Shown here piece after piece: positions 1-10,055 of a DNA stretch of 34,131 nucleotides. Each line of letters begins with the position of its first letter. Position 1 is the stretch's first letter. The translations under genes and the position numbers were made by a program. Where the stretch lies: positions 1 to 34,131 of the forward strand of contig JADYYH010000061.1 of the NCBI GenBank assembly GCA_020853775.1, in the 5' to 3' direction. The notes below the pieces were generated by a model that searched no databases, was not told the DNA's origin, and saw nothing but the letters and a program-made list of their open reading frames with translations. The DNA comes from Nitrospira sp. GTDB lineage: Bacteria; Nitrospirota; Nitrospiria; Nitrospirales; Nitrospiraceae.

Positions 1-590
1 GCAAACTGGGTCACGGCCATGTCGAGCTCGGCTTCGCCGACCGTGGTCGGGGAAGGGGCGTGACTTCCGTCCTGCAGGCGCGCGGTGAGGGTCGCGGCTT
101 GGGTCAGTACGCCCGCATGATCTTTTTCCCAATACTCGGCAATTTTCTTGAGCAGAGTGGGGAAGCCCGGACGGCCCCAGCGGTCCTCCGGCGGGAAATA
201 GGTGCCGGCAAAGAACGGTTTCTGATCGGGGGTGAGGAACACGGTCATCGGCCAACCACCCTGATTCCGGTTCAGTGCCAGCGTCGCTTGCATATAAATT
301 TCGTCGAGATCAGGCCGTTCCTCGCGATCGACCTTGATGCAGACGAAATGCTGATTCATCAGCCGGGCGATCGCCTCGTTCTCAAACGATTCCCGCTCCA
401 TGACATGACACCAATGGCAGGAGGAATAGCCGATGGAGAGCAGAATCGGTCGATTCAGCTTCGCCGCCTGGGCCAAGGCCTCCGGCCCCCAGGGATACCA
501 ATCCACCGGGTTATAGGCATGTTGCAGGAGATAGGGACTGGTTTGCTGTATGAGGCGATTCGGCTCGCGGCCGGCGGTTGTGATTGACAT
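1..590 (-). CDS. DUF255 / thioredoxin-fold protein (YyaL/SPATA20 family), 5' part only
   Basis: Reading the minus strand from an ATG at 590 gives an open frame of about 196 codons that runs off the left edge, so the C-terminal part is missing. The protein has the N-terminal features of the DUF255 (YyaL, SPATA20, SSP411) family: an early [16 protein letters not shown] block at about residues 18-34, a thioredoxin-like CHWC at residues 58-61, then [10 protein letters not shown] and a [12 protein letters not shown] block. Full family members are usually 600-700 residues, with an (alpha/alpha)6 barrel after this domain. The biochemical role of the family is not firmly established; the CxxC suggests redox or thiol chemistry. 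No signal peptide is visible, so it is probably cytoplasmic. The family call is secure and the function is not. Confidence 0.9.
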   Translation of the reverse strand, partial: MSITTAGREPNRLIQQTSPYLLQHAYNPVDWYPWGPEALAQAAKLNRPILLSIGYSSCHWCHVMERESFENEAIARLMNQHFVCIKVDREERPDLDEIYMQATLALNRNQGGWPMTVFLTPDQKPFFAGTYFPPEDRWGRPGFPTLLKKIAEYWEKDHAGVLTQAATLTARLQDGSHAPSPTTVGEAELDMAVTQF

Positions 591-663
591 GCGCGAACCG
601 TATCACGCACCAACTTAATGGGTCAATGAAGGGGAGGGGAGAAGGAGCGGCAGCCGCGCGAGA

Positions 664-708
664 CAAAAAAATTGGCCCGCGCCGGCATCCGGAGTCGCGA
701 GCCAATTT
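664..708 (-). terminator. Rho-independent terminator of the small lysine-rich protein gene
   Basis: On the minus strand a 13-bp stem with one mismatch (arms 669-681 and 696-708, AAATTGGC pairing with GCCAATTT plus a CGCG extension) is followed directly by a run of T. It lies 30 nt past the stop of the gene at 738-962. Confidence 0.75.
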
Positions 709-737
709 AGACTACGAAAGAACGTCGGAAGCGGGGA

Positions 738-962
738 TCAGTGTCCGCCCTTCTTTTCGTCCTTCTTCTTCTCTTCGCCGAACACGGTCTGGGACAGGTG
801 TCCACCCTTCTTCTCGTCCTTCTTCTTATCATCGCCGAAGAGGGTCTGGGAGAAGTGGCCGCCCTTCTTCTCGTCCTTCTTCTTGTCGTCGCCAGCGAAC
901 GAAGGCGCGCTGAACGCCACCAACAACGCTGCCGCCATGACCGTCAACATCATCTTCTTCAT
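738..962 (-). CDS. Small exported lysine-rich repeat protein (74 aa)
   Basis: The protein starts with a clear Sec signal peptide: MKKMM, a hydrophobic stretch, then cleavage after PSFA at about residue 23. The mature part is about 51 residues made of a 19-residue tandem unit, GDDKKKDEKKGGHFSQTLF, present twice and followed by a partial third copy ending GGH. The units are also repeated in the DNA with a 57-bp period. A strong ribosome site, AGGAGGT, lies 8 nt before the ATG and fixes the start. A terminator follows, so it appears to be a single-gene transcript. The mature protein is very charged and low in complexity, with a His at the end of each unit; a cation-binding or structural role is possible but only a guess. 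No family is recognised. Confidence 0.75.
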   Translation of the reverse strand: MKKMMLTVMAAALLVAFSAPSFAGDDKKKDEKKGGHFSQTLFGDDKKKDEKKGGHLSQTVFGEEKKKDEKKGGH

Positions 963-1012
963 CCTGACTACCTCCTGTTAGGTGTGAAGTTACCGACCGC
1001 CGACGGGTGTTC

Positions 1013-1031
1013 GTTATAGCAAGGTCCTTGC
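1013..1031 (-). promoter_or_regulatory. Possible -10 with adjacent palindrome upstream of the small protein gene
   Basis: On the minus strand TATAAC (1018-1013) is preceded directly by a 13-bp palindrome GCAAGGACCTTGC (1031-1019). No convincing -35 is seen, so both the promoter and an operator role are weak. Confidence 0.25.
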
Positions 1032-1235
1032 CGAATGGGACGCGAGCGTAACGTATTGTTTTTCCAAATATCAAAAATTACGATGGGCCGTTGGCCCCAT
1101 GCAGCATAGGCCGATTCTGTGGCAAAATAGCCTGGCTGATACTAAATCGCCTCATTCAACGGCTCCGAAATTCGCAGGATGGGGCCTCTAGCCCACTCAA
1201 CCAAGAGAACTAGCCCTCTCGAACTCATGCACAAA

Positions 1236-1772
1236 ATGCCAGTGCCGCGCTCCCTGCCTGACCGTCTCGCACCGAATCTGCACATTCTGTTCGTGGGCAT
1301 CAATCCCGGACTCCGCTCGGCTGCAGTCGGCCATCACTATGCAGGCCATTCAAATCGTTTTTGGAAACTGCTCTATGAGGCAGGCCTGGTGCCGGAACCC
1401 CTGACCTATCATGACGACGAACGGCTTCTCGAATGGGGCCTGGGACTCACCAACCTCGTCGCTCGCCCCACGGCGGGCATGGAGAGCCTCACCGCCGAAG
1501 ACTACGCCATCGGTCGGTCAGCGCTGATGGAACATATTCGCCGGTATCGCCCGCGTGCGATCGCGCTGCTTGGCATGACACTGTATCCAGCCCTCTTCCC
1601 GTGTGAGCCCAAGCAGGCGGGTCGGAAGCCTGGTTTGCAGCCCGTAACGCTCTACGATTCGAGCATCCTGCTGCTTCCAAATCCGAGTGGACGCAATGCC
1701 GCCTATCCGTACCAGTCTCTCTTGAGCGCATTTCGCTTGCTGGCGCCATGGGTCGGCACGTTCCGGGCATAG
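1236..1772 (+). CDS. mug: Mismatch-specific G:T/U DNA glycosylase (Mug/TDG family)
   Basis: This is a base-excision repair enzyme that removes uracil, and ethenocytosine in known members, from mismatched duplex DNA. From the chosen start the protein has 178 residues, close to E. coli Mug (168). The family motifs are present: GINPG at about 21-25, whose Asn is the catalytic-site residue in Mug, and NPSGRNA at about 149-155, which matches the helix-capping/insertion loop. The frame is open from an ATG at 1179 and another ATG lies at 1227. The start at 1236 is preferred because it leaves about 20 residues before GINPG, as in the family; none of the three starts has a clear ribosome site. The gene stands alone between a divergent small gene and a co-oriented TPR gene. 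Confidence 0.85.
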   Translation: MPVPRSLPDRLAPNLHILFVGINPGLRSAAVGHHYAGHSNRFWKLLYEAGLVPEPLTYHDDERLLEWGLGLTNLVARPTAGMESLTAEDYAIGRSALMEHIRRYRPRAIALLGMTLYPALFPCEPKQAGRKPGLQPVTLYDSSILLLPNPSGRNAAYPYQSLLSAFRLLAPWVGTFRA

Positions 1773-1879
1773 GTTGTCCGATCAATGCTGCCGATGGCAT
1801 GCTATACTCTGGCATTCGGCAAGATCGTTGCTGTACCATTCGCCTTCGTTTTGATCCACCTCACAACATCGGTGCTTCC

Positions 1880-2521
1880 ATGAGATATCCCGTTCTCGCA
1901 TTGTGGCTCGTGCTGGGTTTGGCTTCCGTTGGAGAACAGACTTTCGCTGGCACCCCGGTGCAGCGCCTCACTGCGGAATCCATGCATGAATGTTCGCTGG
2001 GCCGGCAGGCGCAGTCGCGTGCGGATCGCATTCAACATTTTGCTTCAGGACAAGCCTTGGGCGAGCAGGCCGTTGCGACGGATGAATCATCGCCTGACGC
2101 GCATTTTGCCCTGTTCTGCAACCTCGGCGAGCAACTGCGGGTTGACGGAGAAAGTCTCTCGTCGCTTTTTGGCTTTCGCCGCATGATGAAAGAGCTGAAC
2201 CGCACCCTCGAACTGGCGCCCGATCATTTGGACGCACTCTCCGCCAAGGGCACCGTATTGGTTCGCGTTCCGGGTTTTATGGGGGGAGACAAGGAAAAAG
2301 GGGAGCTCTTGCTGCGCCAGGTGATCACTCGTGAACCGGCAGCCGTCAATGCCCGCTTGAGCCTGGCCAAAAGCTACTGCGCCGGCGGACGACATGAAGA
2401 AGCCGTCGCCATTGCAACGAAGGCGCTGGACCTAGCCCAGGAACTGCAGCGCGTCGATTTCATTCCGGAAGCCCGGCAAGTCCTCGCCCAACTGCGGGCC
2501 CAATCCGCCAAAGGAAACTAG
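1880..2521 (+). CDS. Exported TPR-type protein (213 aa)
   Basis: The ATG at 1880 begins a typical signal peptide (MRYPVLALWLVLGLASVGEQTFA, cleavage predicted after residue 23). The frame is open back to 1748, but that extension has no such character. The mature protein is helical and contains tetratricopeptide-like repeats: MMKELNRTLELAPDHLDALSAKG, then a further repeat around LLLRQVITREPAAVNARLSLAKSY, and a last helical pair HEEAVAIATKALDLAQ. It probably acts in the periplasm as a protein-interaction scaffold; the partner is unknown. The resemblance to TRAP-T-associated TPR proteins (the LSSLFGF-type segment) is only suggestive. Its stop codon shares the CTAG palindrome with the stop of the convergent ribokinase gene, giving a 4-bp overlap. 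Confidence 0.75.
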   Translation: MRYPVLALWLVLGLASVGEQTFAGTPVQRLTAESMHECSLGRQAQSRADRIQHFASGQALGEQAVATDESSPDAHFALFCNLGEQLRVDGESLSSLFGFRRMMKELNRTLELAPDHLDALSAKGTVLVRVPGFMGGDKEKGELLLRQVITREPAAVNARLSLAKSYCAGGRHEEAVAIATKALDLAQELQRVDFIPEARQVLAQLRAQSAKGN

Positions 2522-3444
2522 GCGAGCGACCGGCTTCGCCGCCTTCCGAACCGGCAGAGCCGATCGATGCGATCACGGCTGGGCATCGCCGCCTGCGCCC
2601 CCTGTCCCGTCGTGGCTAACGCTCCGGCCGCAGCAGCCATCTCCACGGCTGCCTCAATCGGCATTCCTTCAGCCAACCCGCAGGCCAACGCCCCATTAAA
2701 CGCATCCCCGGCACCGGTCGAATCAATCGCCTCGACGATAAAGGCCGGAATCTGTGTGAAGGTCTGGCCGCGCGAGACGACGGCTCCCTCCGCACCACGA
2801 GTAACGATCACAGTTCCCGCGCCATGGCTCACCAATATGCGCGCCGCTTCAGCCGGGTCCGTGACACCGGAGAGGACGCAGGCTTCCCGTTCGTTAGGGG
2901 TGAGAATATCCACCATCCGGAAACACTCCGTCGACAGAGGACAGGCCGGGGCGGGATTGAGAATCGTCATGAGCCCGTGTCGCTTGGCCAGCCGCAAACA
3001 TTCCTGAACCGTCTCAATGGGAATTTCCATTTGAACGAGCAGGACGCGCGCGTCGGAAATCAGTCCGGCATGGTGCTGCACATCCGCCGGAGTCAGTTGC
3101 TGATTACTCCCCGGCACCACGACAATCTGATTCTCGCCGGCCGCGTCGACCAGAATCATCGCGACCCCGGTCTGCGCTGCGGCGTCGCGCAGAAGAACCA
3201 TCCGGGAGAAGCCCTGCGCGGCCAGGTGCTGTTCGATCAGGTCGCCGTGCGAGTCGCTGCCTACCTTGCTCAGGAACCTGACCTCGGCCCCGGCTCGCGC
3301 CGCTGCGACAGCCTGATTCGCGCCCTTGCCGCCGAACGATTGCACAAGCCGGTGGCCGAGCAGTGTCTCGCCGCGAGCCGGCAACCGATCGACCGTCGCG
3401 GTGAAATCGATATTGCTGGAACCGACGACTACGACCATGGGCAC
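2518..3444 (-). CDS. rbsK: Ribokinase (PfkB family)
   Basis: The enzyme phosphorylates D-ribose with ATP to ribose-5-phosphate in the cytoplasm. The 308-residue length is normal for ribokinase. The substrate-binding GGKGANQA motif is at residues 38-45. The PfkB signature DSTGAGDAFNG begins at 241, with the catalytic base Asp247. NPAPA and TPNERE also match ribokinase rather than other PfkB kinases. The C-terminus is an arginine-rich tail (RFGRRRSRSLA). The gene overlaps the end of the nucleoside hydrolase gene by 16 bp, so the two are probably translated from one message. This pairing suggests that ribose released from nucleosides is used directly. Confidence 0.93.
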   Translation of the reverse strand: MPMVVVVGSSNIDFTATVDRLPARGETLLGHRLVQSFGGKGANQAVAAARAGAEVRFLSKVGSDSHGDLIEQHLAAQGFSRMVLLRDAAAQTGVAMILVDAAGENQIVVVPGSNQQLTPADVQHHAGLISDARVLLVQMEIPIETVQECLRLAKRHGLMTILNPAPACPLSTECFRMVDILTPNEREACVLSGVTDPAEAARILVSHGAGTVIVTRGAEGAVVSRGQTFTQIPAFIVEAIDSTGAGDAFNGALACGLAEGMPIEAAVEMAAAAGALATTGQGAQAAMPSRDRIDRLCRFGRRRSRSLA

Positions 3445-4421
3445 AATCGACTGCGGATGAGACTCAAGGCGCGCTCAGCATCGACATCCACCGCCACCTG
3501 CATGTTCGGACTGGCCTTCTCTTCCGCCCGGCGATGACGCCGGTCCGCTACGGTGGCTCCGCGGGACACGCGCCCCACCACTTCCACGTCGACATGCAGC
3601 GGCTCGGTTTTGAGCAGCGATGGCTCAATGGCCGCAAGAACGGCCATCGGATCGTGAAAGTACAGCAGCCCGTGACCTTCAACCTGTTCAGCAAAATCAA
3701 AGGCTTTAGTAGTCATGTCCGCCACGAGACGAACGCGCGGATCACAGGAGGCGGCAGTCCAGGTCTTGAGGACATCACGGCGCAGGCCGACACGGGTCGT
3801 CACGTCCAGCGGCACCAGGGTTAATGGAAGGGTCGCCTGAAACACCCGATGGGCGGCATGTGGATCGACATACATATTGAACTCAGCCACCGGCGACACA
3901 TTCCCGGGTACGCCGATCGCGCCCCCCATCACAATCACCGAGCGAAACTTCTGAACGGTGAGCGGATTGACCTTCAGTGCCACGGCAACATTCGTCAGCG
4001 GGCCCAGGGTAATCAGCGTGACGTCATCCTGATACCGTCGCACACATTCGTTCCACACATCTTGCGCGGTGGAGAGGAGAGGCGGCAGACGGACAGAGGG
4101 GTACCGCATCGCCCCCTCTGCGGTCAGCAGGGAATCCAGTTCCCCCAACCCGTCACTCCCGTGCACGTGGACAGCCGTTTCAAGGTCTTCCTCCAACGGC
4201 CGCGCGGCACCCTGCCCAACCAGCAATCCCGGTGGAGGGTTGAGAAGATGCAACAGACGGAACAGATTTTTAGTGCCCTGCCCAACGGGCACATTGCCGC
4301 AGACGGTCGTGATGCCCACCACGTCCAGTTCAGGGGATGCCAGGGCGAGCAGAATGGCCAGCGCATCATCGACCCCGGGGTCGGTATCAATAATGACTTT
4401 GGTTGGAGAATTGTTCTGCAT
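3429..4421 (-). CDS. Inosine/uridine-preferring nucleoside hydrolase (IunH/Rih family)
   Basis: The enzyme hydrolyses the N-glycosidic bond of ribonucleosides to ribose and free base. The N-terminal calcium- and ribose-binding signature DTDPGVDDA is at residues 12-20. VGITTVCGN, TLGPLTNVA, VMGGA and the late YFHDPMAV (metal-ligand Asp) follow in the usual order. The length of 330 residues is typical and there is no signal peptide, so it is cytoplasmic. Base preference (rihA, rihB or rihC type) cannot be told from sequence. It lies 76 bp downstream of an exported unknown and overlaps rbsK, forming a two-step salvage module with it. Confidence 0.9.
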   Translation of the reverse strand: MQNNSPTKVIIDTDPGVDDALAILLALASPELDVVGITTVCGNVPVGQGTKNLFRLLHLLNPPPGLLVGQGAARPLEEDLETAVHVHGSDGLGELDSLLTAEGAMRYPSVRLPPLLSTAQDVWNECVRRYQDDVTLITLGPLTNVAVALKVNPLTVQKFRSVIVMGGAIGVPGNVSPVAEFNMYVDPHAAHRVFQATLPLTLVPLDVTTRVGLRRDVLKTWTAASCDPRVRLVADMTTKAFDFAEQVEGHGLLYFHDPMAVLAAIEPSLLKTEPLHVDVEVVGRVSRGATVADRRHRRAEEKASPNMQVAVDVDAERALSLIRSRLCPWS

Positions 4422-4497
4422 GCCTGAATGGTGCGGCTTCGCGGGAGAAGCGTCAGTGATCCACCTTCATCCCGGCACACGCACGGATCAATGGGTC

Positions 4498-5142
4498 TTA
4501 CAAACCGGCGTCACGGCCCGGACCCGACTCACCAAAGCGGGTGGATTGTCCGAGCTGTTCCAGTACGGAGTGGAAGACGGCCATCTGTTGGGGCGGTCCC
4601 ATGAGAAAATAAATCACCGCCGCATTGCCGGCCCCCATGACCGCCAACGCTCGGCCGGCCATCTCTTCTCCCTCGAACGATTGCGCGATCCATGCCTCCG
4701 TCTCGACTTGGGAGCCGGACGGGATAAAGGAAAGTCCATGCAACAGCGACAACGGCTCACGGAGTTGTTCGCGAAGCGTCTCTCGCGTGACCTCGGCCAG
4801 GGGGAACATCATGCCGAGGTCTTTGCCTTCCTCCGGGATGAGAAACGGCATCTCTGCATCGTCTGGCCGATTGCTCTGCCAACCTTCCGGTACCACAAAT
4901 GACCAACCGGTACCCGGAATCCTCAGCCGTGTCCCCGCGCGATAGGTGATGCCGGACACCACGTCGAGCGGACGATCCTCGTTCTGAGTGTCCGCAACGG
5001 CAACGGATTCCATAGAGGCGTGAATAGGCAGGGCGAAGAACATGTCGAGCAGCAGACACCCCACCGCGATCTGGCGGACGACAGGCCGACCCACGGCGGT
5101 CAACCAAGCGCCGCCGCCCGAAACGCGACTACGAGACGGCAT
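4498..5142 (-). CDS. Exported protein of unknown function
   Basis: The frame is open from 5205, but the ATG at 5142 is chosen because it gives a reasonable signal peptide: a basic start MPSRSR, a core [18 protein letters not shown], and cleavage near residue 43. This start overlaps the end of gcvP by 14 bp. The mature part, about 170 residues, has a beta-rich look with [19 protein letters not shown], and no motif that I can assign. The [10 protein letters not shown] segment is like lipoprotein or envelope domains that carry an 'amphipathic P-G-W' strand, but this is not diagnostic. The position directly after gcvP suggests cotranscription rather than shared function. Confidence 0.6.
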   Translation of the reverse strand: MPSRSRVSGGGAWLTAVGRPVVRQIAVGCLLLDMFFALPIHASMESVAVADTQNEDRPLDVVSGITYRAGTRLRIPGTGWSFVVPEGWQSNRPDDAEMPFLIPEEGKDLGMMFPLAEVTRETLREQLREPLSLLHGLSFIPSGSQVETEAWIAQSFEGEEMAGRALAVMGAGNAAVIYFLMGPPQQMAVFHSVLEQLGQSTRFGESGPGRDAGL

Positions 5143-8014
5143 CCACCGGTGGACAGGTGCAGAAGAGGTGGCGGTCTCCATAGGCTTCATCAATCCGGCC
5201 CACACTCGGCCAAAATTTATTTTCGCGAACCCATGGCGCGGGAAATGCCGCCTCTTCGCGGGAGTAGGGATTCGTCCATTCCGAGGCGGTCACGGCCAAT
5301 GCCGTGTGAGGCGCATTCTTCAGCACATTGCCCGCACGCGGCTGTCGACCTTCCGCAATGGCCTGAATCTCACCACGGATCGCGATTAACGCCTCGCACA
5401 ACCGGTCCAGCTCGCTTTTCACTTCACTCTCGGTCGGCTCGATCATCAAGGTACCAGCCACCGGAAACGAGACGGTGGGCGCATGGAATCCGTAGTCCAT
5501 CAGGCGCTTGGCCACATCCATTGCTTCCACGCCGCTGCTTTCCTTGAGCGGGCGCAAATCCAAGATAAACTCATGCGCCACGAAGCCGCGTGCGCCGCTG
5601 TATAAGACCGGATAATACTTCTCCAGGCGTTTCGCCATATAGTTGGCGTTGAGAATGGCCACCTTCGTCGCTTTGATCAACCCCTCGCGGCCCATCAACG
5701 CAATATAGACCCACGAAATCGTCAGGATGCTGGGGCTGCCGTAAGGAGCCGCCGAAACCGGCCCGATCGACTGCGGTCCACCCAGCTTCGTGACCGGATG
5801 CCCTGGCATGTACGGCACTAAATGACGGGCGACACCGATCGGTCCCATTCCAGGCCCGCCGCCGCCGTGAGGAATACAAAACGTCTTGTGCAAATTCAGA
5901 TGGCAGACATCGGCACCCAGGTCGGCTGGCCGACAGAGCCCGACTTGGGCATTCATGTTCGCGCCGTCCATGTAAACTTGCCCGCCATGGGTGTGCACGA
6001 TCTGGCACATGCGGCGAATGCCTTCCTCGAACACGCCGTGCGTCGATGGATAGGTCACCATCAGCGCCGCCAAGCGGCTACGATGCTGTGTCGCTTTGGC
6101 CTCGAGATCGGCGAGATCGACATTGCCGCGCTGATCGCAGGCAACGGGAACGACGGTCATGCCGCACATCGATGCGCTGGCCGGATTGGTCCCATGCGCC
6201 GAGACGGGAATCAAGCACACATCGCGCTGCGTCTCGCCTCGATGCCGGTGATAGGCCCGGATCACCATCAGCCCGGCATATTCGCCCTGTGACCCGGCAT
6301 TGGGCTGCAACGAGATCGCGGCAAAACCGGTCAGTTCCGCCAGCCACGACTCCAGCTGTTGGAACAAGACCTGGTATCCCCGCACTTGATCGGCGGGAGC
6401 AAAGGGATGCAGACGCCCGAACTCCGGCCAGGTCACGGGCAACATTTCCGCCGTGGCATTCAGCTTCATGGTGCAGGAGCCAAGGGGAATCATCGAATGC
6501 ACCAGGGACAGGTCCCGGGACTGCAGGCGATGGATATACCGTAATAACTCGTGTTCGGCATGATACCGGTGAAACACCGGATGCGTGAGATACGGGCTGG
6601 TACGCGCCAGCCCCGCCGGATACCGTCCATCGACCGATTCGAAAATCGTCTGCAGCTCTTGAGCGGAAATCTCCTGGCCGGCGAAGAGCGTCAACAATTG
6701 TCGCACTTCCTCCGCACTGCTCCATTCGTCCAGCGACAGGCCCAGGCTATGATCATCGTAGCGACGGAGATTGATCTTCTGTTGCCGCGCGCGGTTCACA
6801 ATCGTCTCCGATTGTGCCGGCGAGAGCGGAACCCGCACGGTATCGAAAACCGGTTCCAGTCCGACTGCGCACCCGTGCCGGCGCAAGCCTTCGGCCAAGG
6901 CCATCGTAAGGCCGTGAATCCGCTCCGCAATCCGCCGCAATCCCGCAGGCCCGTGGTAGACGGCATACATCCCCGCCATGACTGCCAGCAGCACCTGCGC
7001 CGTGCAGATATTGCTCGTGGCCTTCTCCCGGCGGATATGCTGTTCCCTGGTTTGCAACGACAGTCGGTAGGCGAGACGACCCGTGGCGTCTTTCGAGACG
7101 CCGATGATCCGGCCCGGCATCTGCCGTCGAAACTCTTCCTTGGTAGCCATGAAGGCCGCGTGCGGCCCGCCGAATCCCAAGGGCACGCCGAATCGCTGAC
7201 TGGAACCCACCGCGACATCCGCGCCGAACTCGCCCGGAGGCCGTAGCAGCGTCAAGGCGAGCAAATCGGTCGCGACGACCACGTAGACGCCAGCGGCATG
7301 CGCCTGCGTAATGAATTCGCTGTAATCACCGACGTACCCATCCGTCGAAGGATATTGGAGCAACATCCCGAAAAATTCGCCGGAGGATAAATCCAGCGAG
7401 GGAATTGCACCGACCTGCAAGACGATGCCCAACGGTTCCGCACGAGTCTGCACGACCGCGATCGTTTGCGGATGGCAGGTTTCGGAGACAAAAAACTTGT
7501 GCCGCTCGTGACCGGCCGCGCGGGAAATCGCGGCGCACATCGTCATGGCTTCGGCGGCCGCGGTGGCCTCATCCAGCAGAGAGGCATTGGCGAGGGGTAA
7601 CCCGGTCAGATCCGCCACCATGGTCTGAAAATTGACCAGCGCCTCGAGCCGGCCTTGAGCGATCTCGGCCTGATACGGAGTGTATTGGGTATACCAACCA
7701 GGACCTTCGAGGATATTGCGTTGAATCACCGGCGGGGTAATGCAGTCGTAATAGCCCATTCCGATCAAGGACCGCCATACCTGATTCTGCCCGGCCATTC
7801 CGCGCAACTCCGCCAAGACCTCCTGCTCGCCGCGCGGGGAGGGAACCGCCAGGGTGCCCTGCACACGAATATCGGAGGGAACCGTGGCCTCGACGAGAGA
7901 TTCCAGCGAGGGCACGTTGAGTGTTTCCAACATCGCCTGGATCTCAGGCTCGGTCGGACCGATATGGCGCGGCACAAACGTATCGTTCGGTTCGAGAAAC
8001 TGCGGTTCTGGCAT
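5129..8014 (-). CDS. gcvP: Glycine dehydrogenase (decarboxylating), P protein of the glycine cleavage system
   Basis: The PLP-dependent P protein decarboxylates glycine and passes the aminomethyl group to lipoylated GcvH. At 961 residues it is the long single-chain form, with both halves fused. The N-terminal [10 protein letters not shown] is the normal family start. The PLP-binding lysine lies in NLHKTF at about residue 710, followed by the glycine-rich loop [11 protein letters not shown]. The substrate-site block [14 protein letters not shown] is also present. The genes for GcvT, GcvH and Lpd are not in this window, so the rest of the system must be elsewhere. I looked for a glycine riboswitch in the 200-bp leader and did not see one. 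A ribosome site AGGA is about 11 nt before the ATG. Confidence 0.97.
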   Translation of the reverse strand: MPEPQFLEPNDTFVPRHIGPTEPEIQAMLETLNVPSLESLVEATVPSDIRVQGTLAVPSPRGEQEVLAELRGMAGQNQVWRSLIGMGYYDCITPPVIQRNILEGPGWYTQYTPYQAEIAQGRLEALVNFQTMVADLTGLPLANASLLDEATAAAEAMTMCAAISRAAGHERHKFFVSETCHPQTIAVVQTRAEPLGIVLQVGAIPSLDLSSGEFFGMLLQYPSTDGYVGDYSEFITQAHAAGVYVVVATDLLALTLLRPPGEFGADVAVGSSQRFGVPLGFGGPHAAFMATKEEFRRQMPGRIIGVSKDATGRLAYRLSLQTREQHIRREKATSNICTAQVLLAVMAGMYAVYHGPAGLRRIAERIHGLTMALAEGLRRHGCAVGLEPVFDTVRVPLSPAQSETIVNRARQQKINLRRYDDHSLGLSLDEWSSAEEVRQLLTLFAGQEISAQELQTIFESVDGRYPAGLARTSPYLTHPVFHRYHAEHELLRYIHRLQSRDLSLVHSMIPLGSCTMKLNATAEMLPVTWPEFGRLHPFAPADQVRGYQVLFQQLESWLAELTGFAAISLQPNAGSQGEYAGLMVIRAYHRHRGETQRDVCLIPVSAHGTNPASASMCGMTVVPVACDQRGNVDLADLEAKATQHRSRLAALMVTYPSTHGVFEEGIRRMCQIVHTHGGQVYMDGANMNAQVGLCRPADLGADVCHLNLHKTFCIPHGGGGPGMGPIGVARHLVPYMPGHPVTKLGGPQSIGPVSAAPYGSPSILTISWVYIALMGREGLIKATKVAILNANYMAKRLEKYYPVLYSGARGFVAHEFILDLRPLKESSGVEAMDVAKRLMDYGFHAPTVSFPVAGTLMIEPTESEVKSELDRLCEALIAIRGEIQAIAEGRQPRAGNVLKNAPHTALAVTASEWTNPYSREEAAFPAPWVRENKFWPSVGRIDEAYGDRHLFCTCPPVDAVS

Positions 8015-8219
8015 GGGGGTGAAATCCTGCTATAAGGTGACGCACTCGTTCATTCGAGGCAGAGTGGGTACCCTATCATGCAGCACAGAGTTTTCCAAGC
8101 GTTCAGCGGCCATCTCGCGTCGCTTGTTTTCCAAATTTCCATAGCGTAATAGTGAGACCAAACCCTATGCCCAGGGCAACGTTGAGCGTGACGAAACGCG
8201 ACCGGGACTAGAAGACCTC

Positions 8220-9875
8220 ATGATGATCCATGACATTCTCGTGGTTGGAGCAGGACTCGCCGGCATGCGGGCCGCCATTGCCGTGCCGCCGGATATCAAT
8301 GTCGCGCTACTTTCGAAGGTGCACCCCGTCCGCAGCCATTCCGTCGCCGCCCAGGGAGGCATCAACGCGGCCATCGGCGCAGAGGATTCCTGGGAGGCCC
8401 ATGCCTATGACACCGCCAAGGGCGGCCTCTATCTGGGCGACCAGGACGCCATCGAAGCCATGTGCAAGGAAGCGCCGCAGGACATTTTAGAATTGGAACG
8501 CATGGGTGTGATCTTCAGCCGCACCCCGGAAGGACGCATCGCGCAACGCCCCTTCGGAGGAGCCGGCTACCCCCGTACCTGTTACGCAGCGGATCGCACC
8601 GGTCATGCGCTCTTACACGCCATGTACGAACAGCTGATGAAGCGCCGCTGCAAGGTCTATGAGGAGTGGTACGTCACGGCATTGCTGGTCGAAGACGGCC
8701 GTTGTTGCGGGGTGGTCGCCTGGGACATGATCCATGGCGGATTACAGGCGCTACGCGCGAAAGCGGTAATCCTGGCTACCGGCGGAAGCGGGCGCATCTT
8801 TTCCACCAGTACCAACGCGGTGATTAATACCGGCGACGGGATGGCGCTGGCGTATCGCGCAGGCGTTGCGCTTGAGGACATGGAATTCGTCCAGTTTCAT
8901 CCGACCACCTTGAAAGACACCGGCATCCTGATCACGGAAGGCGCGCGCGGAGAAGGCGGGTATCTGCTGAACACGCTCGGTGAGCGGTTCATGAAACGCT
9001 ACGCGCCGGAACAAATGGAGTTGGCGACCCGCTCCACCGTCTCCCTCGCCATCGGACAGGAAATTCAAGAGGGGCGGGGCGTCGACGGCTGCGTCCTGCT
9101 CGACTTGCGACATCTGGGCCGCGCCAAAATTCTGGAGCGGCTGCCACAGATTCGGGAACTGGCCATGGAATTCGCGGGGCTCGATCCGATCGAAACTCCC
9201 ATTCCTATACGCCCAGGCGCCCACTACCAGATGGGCGGCGTCCGAACCAATGCCTGGGGAGAAACCGACCTACCTGGACTCTTCGCCGCCGGCGAATGCG
9301 CCTGTGTCAGTGTGCATGGGGCCAACCGTCTGGGAGGCAACTCCTTACTCGAAACCATTGTCTTTGGACGCCGGACGGGCACGAAGGCCGCTGAGTCGAT
9401 CCGCGGCGTTCAGCTCCCGCCGCTATCCGAGGCCATCCTGAAGAGCGAAGAGCAGCGCATCAACCTGCTGCTCGGCAACCCCGGGCCTGAGCGGGCCTGG
9501 CAGATACGGGACGACCTCGGCAAAACCATGAGCCTCAACCTGGGGATCTTCCGCACGAAACAATCCATCCAAGAGGCCCTCAGTGCCGTCCAAGCCTTGA
9601 ACCGTCGCGCGGAACACATGTGCGTGCAGGACAAGGGACGCATTTTCAACACCGACCTGATTCACGCGTTGGAATTGCAGTGCCTGCTGGAGATCGCCGA
9701 GACCATCGTCGTGGGCGCTTTAGGACGAGAAGAAAGCCGCGGGGCTCACTACCGGGCCGACTTCCCAACCCGCAACGACAAGGCCTGGCTTCGCCACTCC
9801 TTAAGCTACCGCCGTCCTGAGGGTCCCCATCTGACCTATGCTCCTGTGACCATTACGCGTTTTCCTCCGGCATAA
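8220..9875 (+). CDS. sdhA: Succinate dehydrogenase / fumarate reductase flavoprotein subunit
   Basis: This is the FAD-carrying catalytic subunit that interconverts succinate and fumarate. The N-terminal dinucleotide-binding VVGAGLAGMRAA is at about residues 8-19. The RSHSVAAQGGINAA motif contains the His that binds FAD covalently in the family. QFHPTTL and the arginine-containing TEGARGEGG loop form the dicarboxylate site, and HGANRLGGNSLLE is the second FAD motif. At 551 residues it is somewhat shorter than E. coli SdhA (588). No iron-sulfur subunit (SdhB/FrdB) or membrane anchor gene is next to it, so the partners are elsewhere. Whether it works oxidatively (SdhA) or reductively (FrdA) cannot be decided. 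ATG codons at 8220 and 8223 are both possible starts; the ribosome site is weak. Confidence 0.93.
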   Translation: MMIHDILVVGAGLAGMRAAIAVPPDINVALLSKVHPVRSHSVAAQGGINAAIGAEDSWEAHAYDTAKGGLYLGDQDAIEAMCKEAPQDILELERMGVIFSRTPEGRIAQRPFGGAGYPRTCYAADRTGHALLHAMYEQLMKRRCKVYEEWYVTALLVEDGRCCGVVAWDMIHGGLQALRAKAVILATGGSGRIFSTSTNAVINTGDGMALAYRAGVALEDMEFVQFHPTTLKDTGILITEGARGEGGYLLNTLGERFMKRYAPEQMELATRSTVSLAIGQEIQEGRGVDGCVLLDLRHLGRAKILERLPQIRELAMEFAGLDPIETPIPIRPGAHYQMGGVRTNAWGETDLPGLFAAGECACVSVHGANRLGGNSLLETIVFGRRTGTKAAESIRGVQLPPLSEAILKSEEQRINLLLGNPGPERAWQIRDDLGKTMSLNLGIFRTKQSIQEALSAVQALNRRAEHMCVQDKGRIFNTDLIHALELQCLLEIAETIVVGALGREESRGAHYRADFPTRNDKAWLRHSLSYRRPEGPHLTYAPVTITRFPPA

Positions 9876-10055
9876 CGCATCCGTTCCCATACCCTTCCTC
9901 TCTCCCTAAAACGTGGTCAGGACCGGGCAATGAGCCATCCCACGCCGTCCGGCCGGTTGCGCTCCTCCCGTTTTGCGCTATCCTTTTTCATAGTCACCAA
10001 TTACCCACTGACGGGACCGTCCAGCACGCGCCCGGGCGAAGGGTCGTAAGGCACC

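Noticed and set aside
741-1019. Long plus-strand frames opposite the small lysine-rich gene
   Set aside because: They are antisense readings of the repeat DNA, give low-complexity Leu/Val or Arg/Ser chains, and lack ribosome sites.
8015-8219. Glycine riboswitch ahead of gcvP
   Set aside because: I looked for the conserved glycine-aptamer core in the leader and found nothing convincing.
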